Positions 6,316 through 11,535 of a stretch of 11,535 nt of DNA are shown here, piece after piece. Below the pieces are notes generated by a model. It worked only from the letters and a program-made list of their open reading frames with translations. It had not been told where the DNA came from and made no database searches. The DNA comes from JBCDBY01 sp039182715. Its GTDB lineage: Bacteria > Planctomycetota > PLA2. Made by a program: the position numbers and the translations under genes. The stretch's first letter is position 1. Each line of letters starts with the position of its first letter. Location: contig JBCDBY010000133.1 in NCBI GenBank assembly GCA_039182715.1, positions 1 to 11,535 on the forward strand, written 5' to 3'.

Positions 6316-8111
6316 GGCACGTATCTCCGCTTCAAAGTCCATGCCGTCGCGAGGAATCCGGCCACGATCCACAGAAGCGGACACGCCACCTCGGTCTTCT
6401 CGAACAGATACTGGATGCCGCTGGTGCCCTGCGACCACTCCAGCATGTAGTCGATGTAGGAGTAGCGCCCGAGTTCGGACGGCAGGTAGGTCATGGGCAG
6501 CCACGGCTCGATCGCGGAATTCGTGAAGAAGCCGCGGCCGAGGTCGAGCGCCACGCCGGTGCCGAGCGCGAGCGAAAGCGCCGTCGCGCCGCGCCGTACG
6601 AGCGCACCGCACAGGAACCCGATCGCGGTGTAGGCGAAGAGCGGCAGGATCGAGATCTGCAGCGCCTTGTAGAAGACCGGCCACAGCTCGTCGATGGGGC
6701 GGTGCTCGAATTCGAGTCCGTTCGGCAGGATCTCGACGACGCCCTTCCATTCGAAAAAGGCGGACGCCGTCGCAATCGAGACGCCGACCAGCACCGCATA
6801 GGCGGCGAGCGCGGCGCACAGCAGCGCGAGTCCCTTGCCGAGCGCGACCTGCACACGTGTGACTGGACGCAACAGCACGTTGCGCAGCGTGCCCTGGCCG
6901 AACTCGCCCGCGATCGACTGGCTGGCGAGCCCCAACAGCACGTATCCGAGCAGCCAGAGTCCGGGGTGGAGCGCCCGCGCCACGCCCTCGAAGGCGTTCA
7001 CGCTCGTCGCCGTCGCCAGCGCGCCCTCCTCGACTGCCGCCGCGTCGCGCGCGACGTCCTGCACGCGCGTCCAGATGGCGAGCACGCCGGCGAGTGCGGG
7101 TGCGGCCAGCATGGCCGGCGTCGTCCACTGGCCGGACCAGCGGCGCAGCTCGTGCATGACCATGCGCCCGACCGGCATCGACGGCGCGCGCCGCGGATCC
7201 GGCGGGCCGACCTCGAGGGACGGCGGCGGCGGCAGCGGCGCCGTGTCGCGGTGGTAGATCTCCTCCAGCGAGGGCGCTTCGGGCGAGAAGCTGGAGACGC
7301 CGACGCCGCGGCCCACCAGCGCCCGGACCACCTCGGCCGGCTTGCGTTCGGCCAGCGTGACCGAGACCGGGCTCGCCGCGCGTGCGTGCAAACCCATCTC
7401 CTCGATGACGCGCACCGCCGCCTCGGGATCGTCGGTCTCCAGCCGGTACTGATCGCTCTGGAGGAGATTCTCGATCGTCTCCTCCATGACCAACTGCCCC
7501 TGCCGCAGCACGCCCACGCGGTTGCAGATGCCCTCCAGCTCGTGCAGCTGATGGGACGAGATGAGGACCGTGCGCCCCTCCTCCTGCGTCAGCCGGCGAA
7601 TGAGCGCGCGCATCTCCTGAATGCCGTCGGGATCGAGCCCGTTCGACGGCTCGTCGAGCAGCACGTAGTCGGGGTCGCCCAGCAGCGCCTGCGCCACGCC
7701 GAGCCGCTGGCGCATGCCCTGCGAGTAGGCGCGCACCGGCTTGTCGCCCGCGTGCGCGAGGCCGACCTGCTCGATGAGCGAGCCGACGTCGGCACTCGCA
7801 CCGCCCAGGCGCGCGAGCAGCCGCAGGTTGCGCGCACCCGACCAGCCGGGATGGAAGCCCGCCTGCTCGATGAGCGCGCCCATGCGTGCGCGCGCCTCGC
7901 GGGGGTAGCCATTCGCCTCGAATCCGTCAACGACGACACGGCCGTCGTCCGGGTCGAGCAGGCCGAGCAGCACGCGCATGGCGGTCGTCTTGCCCGCGCC
8001 GTTGTGCCCGATGAACCCGTAGCAGTCGCCGCGCTCGATGTGGAGCGAGACGTTCTTCAGGACCTCCTGCTTCCCGAATCGGTGGGAGACGCGCTCCAAC
8101 CGCAGCGACAT
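6312..8111 (-). CDS. ABC transporter: ATPase fused to ABC-2 type permease
   Basis: This is a single 599-residue polypeptide. The N-terminal ATPase (about 1-290) has Walker A GHNGAGKT (35-42), Q-loop Gln83, signature YSQGMRQRL (129-137), Walker B YVLLDEP (149-155), D-loop SNGLD and switch His187. It is of the BcrA/NatA/CcmA type. A Pro-rich linker (about 291-312, including PLPPPPS) joins it to an ABC-2 membrane domain with likely segments near 333-348, 383-400, 426-450, 486-506, 510-525 and 575-592. The EFGQGTLRNVLLRPVTRVQVALGK stretch begins at 403 and is the family's hallmark coupling region. ATPase and permease are usually separate genes in this family, so the fusion is notable. A homodimer would form a complete exporter. 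The start at ATG 8111 (MSLRLERVSHRFG) has AGGA at an 8-nt spacing; an ATG at 8141 would add ten residues without family support. This is the first gene of the operon. The substrate is unknown: possibly a lipid, a peptide or a drug-like compound, or it may serve lipoprotein or secretion functions through its neighbours. Confidence 0.92.
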   Translation of the reverse strand: MSLRLERVSHRFGKQEVLKNVSLHIERGDCYGFIGHNGAGKTTAMRVLLGLLDPDDGRVVVDGFEANGYPREARARMGALIEQAGFHPGWSGARNLRLLARLGGASADVGSLIEQVGLAHAGDKPVRAYSQGMRQRLGVAQALLGDPDYVLLDEPSNGLDPDGIQEMRALIRRLTQEEGRTVLISSHQLHELEGICNRVGVLRQGQLVMEETIENLLQSDQYRLETDDPEAAVRVIEEMGLHARAASPVSVTLAERKPAEVVRALVGRGVGVSSFSPEAPSLEEIYHRDTAPLPPPPSLEVGPPDPRRAPSMPVGRMVMHELRRWSGQWTTPAMLAAPALAGVLAIWTRVQDVARDAAAVEEGALATATSVNAFEGVARALHPGLWLLGYVLLGLASQSIAGEFGQGTLRNVLLRPVTRVQVALGKGLALLCAALAAYAVLVGVSIATASAFFEWKGVVEILPNGLEFEHRPIDELWPVFYKALQISILPLFAYTAIGFLCGALVRRGATALSLALGTGVALDLGRGFFTNSAIEPWLPMTYLPSELGRYSYIDYMLEWSQGTSGIQYLFEKTEVACPLLWIVAGFLATAWTLKRRYVP

Positions 8112-8173
8112 GGCGAAGATCCTACCCTCCGTCCGCGTCATCGCCGTGTCTTGGTCGTAGGATGATCGCCATG
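8109..8173. promoter_or_regulatory. Divergent control region with mirrored start-site elements
   Basis: Only 59 bp separate the ATG codons of the ABC gene (8111, - strand) and the helical-repeat gene (8171, + strand), so both promoters must be here or inside the genes. The element GTAGGAT-NN-TCGCCATG occurs on the + strand at 8157-8173 and on the - strand at 8125-8109. The two copies match at 15 of 17 positions. In each, AGGA is a plausible Shine-Dalgarno sequence 8 nt before the ATG. The same bases also form TAGGAT, a TANNNT-like -10 box 7 nt before the ATG, as seen at leaderless genes in some bacteria. No -35 TTGACA-like box is visible at the expected distance on either strand. Confidence 0.5.
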
Positions 8174-10354
8174 CCTCGGTACGGCCTCCTTCCCGTTCTG
8201 TTCCTGACCGGGGCGGTCTTTGCCCAGGACGGATGGAGGACGCATCAGACGCAGCTCGACCGCGCGATCCGGCAGGTGGATCGCGCCACCGGAAAGCGTG
8301 CGGTCGAGGATCTGCTCGCGGCGGCGCTGCGGGCCAATCCGGGCCCGGAAGAAGAGCGCGAGATTCACCTCGCCCTCGCGCGTGGATTCCGATTGGTCGG
8401 ACAGGCGAAGAAGGCGGCGGAGCACGCGAACGCCGCGCTCAAGCTCTCGATCACCGGGATCAGCTGGGAGATGAGCGACGCCGAGGAGGAAGCGCGGCTC
8501 GCCTGCATCGCGCTCGCCGTCGACGCCGATCAGGCGCTTTCGCACGCCTACCGCTACTACTTCTCCGCCCTCACGCGTCCCGACCGGCGGGACGAGCGGG
8601 CGCTGATCGCGCTGCGCGAGATCGTCGACTGGTCGATGCGCGCGGGTCGCACGATCGAGACGGCGCGGATGAGCTTCACCTCGTTGCGCCACGCCATCAC
8701 GACGCAGGAGATCGCGACCGATTCCGAGTGGATCGTCTCGTGCGCCGCGCGCATGGCGCGCATGGGCATGACGGCGTCGGCGGTCGGGCTCCTCGACAAG
8801 CTCGCCGAGAAGAACCCGCTCGAGCCGGGCAGCGCGGCCGCATCGCAGGCCGCGCTCGTGCGCACCTGGGCGCGGATCGACAAGGACGGCAAGCCCGGCG
8901 CGTTCGCGCCCGACGCGAAGCGTTTCCCCGATTTCACGGCGGAGATCCTCGTGCGGCTCGGAAAGCACGAGGAGGCGGCGGCGACGACCACGGACCCGAT
9001 CGTGCGCGGACTCGCCTTCTGGAAACTCGACCGTCCCAAGGAGGCGGTGCTGGAATGGAGCGGGCCGCTGCTCGACTCGCCGCCGCGCCACGCCGTCACG
9101 CGCCAGCAGGCGGAAGCGTGTCTGCTCTTCGCCGACTTCCTGCGCGAGGGCGGGCGCCTTCGGGATGCGTTCGATCTCGCGCGGCGCACCGACCTCATGA
9201 TCGCGGGCACGCGCCTCACCGCGCTGCAGCCGCGATCCGATCAGGTGCTGGCCGCCTGCGCCGCGGCCGTCGAGGACGAGTTCGCGGCCGATTACGCCGC
9301 GCGGCTGAAGTTCCCGAGAGACGACGATCGTCTGCGCGGCCTCGATCTGCGCGCGTCGGCGCGCGACGCGGAGCGCGCGGTGGCGCGCGTCCCGGGCTCC
9401 CCCTATGCGCACAGCATGCGCATCTTCTGGCGCGGCAAGGCGGACAAGCCCGAGGTGACGCTGGCCGCGGTGGAGGATGCGCGCCTCGCGGGTTCGAAGC
9501 CGAGCAACCTGGAGGCGGCCGTCGGGCCGGCGCTGCGTCTGCGCCGCATGGACACCGTCGTCGCGGCGACCGGCGGCATGCTGGTGCACGGCGACCCGGA
9601 GTCGGCGTCGGTCCGCTATCCGACCTATCTCGCCTGCTACTGGATGCAGGACTCGGTCGCCGGCGCGCGCATCCTCTGGTGGGATCCGGGCTGGCACGGC
9701 AAGAAGTACCAGCTCGCTCCCGCGCTGCGCGAGCGCGCGACCCGCTGGTTGGCCGCGTCGTGGATCGATCTCGGCCGCTACCGCGAGGCACGGCTGCTGC
9801 TTGCGGACCACGCGAAGGACGCGACGTCGGACGGCATCGCGTTCGAGCGCGGCCGCATCGCGTACGGCGAGAAGCGGCCGCGGGATGCGGAGAAGCACTT
9901 CCGGCGCATCACGAGCGGCAAGCTGCTGGTCAACGTGAACCGAGCGCGCGCCTTCATCGGCATCGAACGCGATCGCTGGGAGCGTGCGTCGCGCGCCGCC
10001 TCGAAGGTGGCCGAGCTCGAAGGGGCGGAGGAACTCGACGTCGTGCTCGCCTGGCTCGCCGCGCGCGGGGCGGGGCGCGACGCGGACGCCGCCGCATGGG
10101 CCACCAAGCTGGGCGAGGGCGGCTGGAAGGAACTCGCCGAAGGCAAGCGAACGCTCGCCGAGTCCTACGCGAAGATGGTCGGCGCCTCGCTGGCCGAGGC
10201 GGAGGTGAACGTCGGGCGCAGCTTCCTGCTGCTCGGCATCGCCGCGCGCCTCGACGGTCGCGACGAGATCGCCGGCGACTGTTTCGATCAGGTGCTCGCC
10301 CGTCCGCGCACCGGCGTCGAGGGCGTTATCGCGCAGCGTCTCGGCGGCCGTTGA
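8171..10354 (+). CDS. Exported helical-repeat (TPR-like) protein of unknown function
   Basis: This 727-residue protein starts at ATG 8171, with AGGA (8159-8162) 8 nt upstream. The earlier in-frame ATG at 8162 overlaps that ribosome binding site and is unlikely. Residues 1-18 (MPRYGLLPVLFLTGAVFA) form a Sec signal peptide with cleavage before Gln19. The rest is almost entirely alpha-helical and Ala/Arg/Leu-rich. Helix pairs resemble tetratricopeptide repeats at about 59-92, 255-300, 310-345, 525-580 and 590-645, though the repeats are degenerate. A distinctive aromatic patch lies at about 483-513 (YPTYLACYWMQD... ILWWDPGWHGKKY). There is no enzyme motif and no transmembrane segment after the signal. 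The gene is transcribed away from the ABC/PDZ/propeller operon and may serve as a periplasmic scaffold for it, which is inference. Its 3' end overlaps the patatin gene by 29 nt in convergent orientation. Frames at 8233-10458 (+) and 8138-9898 (-) are composition-driven shadows. Confidence 0.82.
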   Translation: MPRYGLLPVLFLTGAVFAQDGWRTHQTQLDRAIRQVDRATGKRAVEDLLAAALRANPGPEEEREIHLALARGFRLVGQAKKAAEHANAALKLSITGISWEMSDAEEEARLACIALAVDADQALSHAYRYYFSALTRPDRRDERALIALREIVDWSMRAGRTIETARMSFTSLRHAITTQEIATDSEWIVSCAARMARMGMTASAVGLLDKLAEKNPLEPGSAAASQAALVRTWARIDKDGKPGAFAPDAKRFPDFTAEILVRLGKHEEAAATTTDPIVRGLAFWKLDRPKEAVLEWSGPLLDSPPRHAVTRQQAEACLLFADFLREGGRLRDAFDLARRTDLMIAGTRLTALQPRSDQVLAACAAAVEDEFAADYAARLKFPRDDDRLRGLDLRASARDAERAVARVPGSPYAHSMRIFWRGKADKPEVTLAAVEDARLAGSKPSNLEAAVGPALRLRRMDTVVAATGGMLVHGDPESASVRYPTYLACYWMQDSVAGARILWWDPGWHGKKYQLAPALRERATRWLAASWIDLGRYREARLLLADHAKDATSDGIAFERGRIAYGEKRPRDAEKHFRRITSGKLLVNVNRARAFIGIERDRWERASRAASKVAELEGAEELDVVLAWLAARGAGRDADAAAWATKLGEGGWKELAEGKRTLAESYAKMVGASLAEAEVNVGRSFLLLGIAARLDGRDEIAGDCFDQVLARPRTGVEGVIAQRLGGR

Positions 10355-11156
10355 GCCAGTCGAGACACTCCTGTTTCTCCGGCTCGGCGCCGGCGATGAT
10401 CTCGTCGGCGCGCCAGAACTCGAGCACGCGCACGTTCTCGATGGTGGGGCGCAGGTAGAGGTCCGGCCTCTCCGTGCGCAGCTGTTCCTGCACGATCGAG
10501 TTGGACATGATCTGCGACATGCCGAAGAGCGCCTCGAAGGTCCCCGGCTGCGAACTCTCGTCCGGCACCTTCTGGCCGGAGACGTCGACCGCCACGACGG
10601 CTTCGCACTCGCGCTTCAGCAGGTTGAACGGCAGCGGATTCACGCCGCCGCCGTCCACGAGGATGCGATCGTCGCGCTCCACCGCGGTGAAGATGCCGGG
10701 CAGCGCCATCGAAGCGCGTACCGCGGACGCGAGGTGACCGCTGTCGTAGACCACCTCTTCGCGCTTCCAGAAGTCGGCGGCGACGACGCGCAGCGGGATG
10801 GTCAGCTCCTCGAACGTCGTGACGCCGAACGCGCGCTCGAAGAACGTCTCGAGGTCCTTCGTGTCGAGCAGCCCGCCGTCGCCGAAGTTGAACGAGAAGA
10901 AGCTCAGCAGGCTGTTGCCGGTGAACTTGCGCAGCGTGTCGCTGAAGCCGTCCTGATCCGCCGGCAGCATGTCGCCGACCAGCGCACGGATTTCCGCCGC
11001 GCTCTTGCCCGCGGCGTAGAGCGCGCCGAGGATCGCCCCGATGCTGGTGCCCGAGACGACGTCGGGCCGCACGCCCGCCTCGTCGAATGCCTCGAGTATG
11101 GGAATGTGGGCGAGGCCCTTGGCGCCGCCGCCCCCCAGCGCGAGGCCGAGGCTCAT
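10326..11156 (-). CDS. Patatin-like phospholipase (RssA/NTE-type serine hydrolase)
   Basis: This 276-residue protein has all the patatin landmarks. The oxyanion-hole loop is GGGGAKG (8-14). The nucleophile elbow is GTSIG (36-40, Ser38). The catalytic Asp is in DGG (168-170, Asp168). Patatins use a Ser-Asp dyad to cleave acyl esters of phospholipids or lysophospholipids. The MALPGIF stretch (150-156) before the Asp motif and the late ADVSG-like VAVDVSG (188-194) are also typical. There is no signal peptide; the N-terminus goes straight into the first strand (MSLGLALGGGGAKG), which supports the ATG at 11156. That ATG overlaps the upstream stop as ATGA, has no clear Shine-Dalgarno sequence, and is probably translated by coupling. 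The longer frame to 11246 is shadow sequence. The product is likely cytoplasmic or peripheral on the membrane. The gene ends by overlapping the convergent helical-repeat gene. The exact lipid substrate is unknown. Confidence 0.93.
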   Translation of the reverse strand: MSLGLALGGGGAKGLAHIPILEAFDEAGVRPDVVSGTSIGAILGALYAAGKSAAEIRALVGDMLPADQDGFSDTLRKFTGNSLLSFFSFNFGDGGLLDTKDLETFFERAFGVTTFEELTIPLRVVAADFWKREEVVYDSGHLASAVRASMALPGIFTAVERDDRILVDGGGVNPLPFNLLKRECEAVVAVDVSGQKVPDESSQPGTFEALFGMSQIMSNSIVQEQLRTERPDLYLRPTIENVRVLEFWRADEIIAGAEPEKQECLDWLNGRRDAAR

Positions 11157-11535
11157 TCGGTGTGGTGGCTGTCCATGAAGGTCAGCAGCCGATCGGCCCA
11201 CTCGTAGAACGCGCCCTCGACCGCCTGCCACTCGTCCTTGGCCCACTTGCCGCGCTCGCTGCCTTCAATGCGGCTCACGGCGGCGCAGAGCACCTCGTTG
11301 CTGTTCGAGTCGCGGAAGTCGACCTCGAGCGCGGCGGCGCCGACGCCCATGTCCTTGCTCGACGGCTTGAGCTCCGTGAGCGCGATGCGCACGCGCAGCA
11401 CGTTGGGGCCCGCCTTGTCGACGACCGGGTAGTAGGGGTCGACCGCTTCGGTCAGGATGTCGCGGAACGCCTTGGTCGCTTTCGCCTTCTGCTCGTCGGT
11501 CAGCTCCTGCGTGCCGCCCTTGTCGGCGATGCAGC
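11153..11535 (-). CDS. DUF3313-type protein, probable lipoprotein, 5'-truncated
   Basis: The frame is open from the window edge to TGA at 11153, giving 127 C-terminal residues. It contains FRDILTEAVDPYYPVVDKAG followed by NVLRVRIALTELKP. A beta-rich segment comes next (ALEVDFRDSNSNEVLCAAV). The ending WQAVEGAFYEWADRLLTFMD matches the usual closing helix of DUF3313 proteins, which carry a W...AF..WA..L pattern. These are normally small Gram-negative lipoproteins of unknown role. The signal peptide and lipobox would lie beyond position 11535, so the anchoring is inferred from the family. The GTG at 11401 is an internal codon and not the start, because the conserved sequence continues upstream of it. 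The stop overlaps the patatin ATG by 4 nt (ATGA), indicating one operon with coupled translation. Confidence 0.72.
   Translation of the reverse strand, partial: CIADKGGTQELTDEQKAKATKAFRDILTEAVDPYYPVVDKAGPNVLRVRIALTELKPSSKDMGVGAAALEVDFRDSNSNEVLCAAVSRIEGSERGKWAKDEWQAVEGAFYEWADRLLTFMDSHHTE

Noticed and set aside
8112..8141. An earlier start for the ABC protein at ATG 8141
   Set aside because: It would add ten residues (MTRTEGRIFA) outside the ATPase fold. The ATG at 8111 has a good AGGA site at an 8-nt spacing.
6702..8165. A 487-codon + strand frame opposite the ABC transporter
   Set aside because: The - strand has Walker A, signature, Walker B and ABC-2 motifs, while this frame has none and is a GC shadow.
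8138..9898. A 586-codon - strand frame under the helical-repeat gene
   Set aside because: It is an Arg-rich shadow of the + strand gene. Its TTKTRR-like ending recalls repeat-derived peptides, but the DNA here (8138-8160) is too short and imperfect to call a repeat copy.
8233..10458. A 741-codon + strand frame overlapping the helical-repeat gene in another phase
   Set aside because: It is extremely rich in Arg, Gly and Ala and lacks a signal peptide. The 8171 frame has a signal peptide, a ribosome binding site and helical periodicity.
1..11535. tRNA, rRNA, CRISPR arrays, transposases or att sites
   Set aside because: No cloverleaf, rRNA-like block, regular spaced repeat array, transposase motif or flanking direct repeat was seen by eye on either strand.

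Overview
The window is about two-thirds G+C or more and is almost fully coding. It comes from a GC-rich, probably Gram-negative bacterium: several products carry Sec signal peptides, one has a lipobox, and a DUF3313-type protein is present. FG-GAP (VCBS-like) propellers, PDZ lipoproteins and an intergenic 'TEARRHGE'-type repeat recall environmental lineages such as Planctomycetota or Acidobacteriota. No marker gene fixes the taxonomy, so this is an impression only.

Layout. (1) Positions 1-1293, + strand: the 3' end of a gluzincin-type metallopeptidase (HEMVH...E, Peptidase_MA-like), then a small polytopic membrane protein. (2) Positions 1294-1450: the only long non-coding gap, 157 bp between convergent genes. 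It holds a strong hairpin and a short repeat of a type known from environmental genomes. (3) Positions 8111-1451, - strand: a tight five-gene operon. It encodes an ABC ATPase fused to its own ABC-2 permease, a two-PDZ lipoprotein, two consecutive FG-GAP beta-propeller secreted proteins, and a calcineurin-like phosphoesterase. The first four genes are linked by three consecutive 4-nt stop/start overlaps that use TTG, GTG and GTG starts. (4) Positions 8171-10354, + strand: a divergently transcribed, exported 727-residue helical-repeat (TPR-like) protein. (5) Positions 11535-10326, - strand: the C-terminal part of a DUF3313-type protein, overlapping by ATGA with a patatin-family lipase. The lipase gene overlaps the helical-repeat gene tail to tail by 29 nt.

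The most unusual unit is the ABC fusion / PDZ lipoprotein / twin-propeller operon. All members except the terminal phosphoesterase are predicted to sit in or beyond the inner membrane, and the gene spacing implies translational coupling. A shared envelope function is likely, but its substrate cannot be read from the sequence. The operon and the divergent helical-repeat gene are separated by only 59 bp. That gap carries a nearly perfect inverted copy of the same 17-bp start-site element on each strand, which suggests the two units are controlled together.
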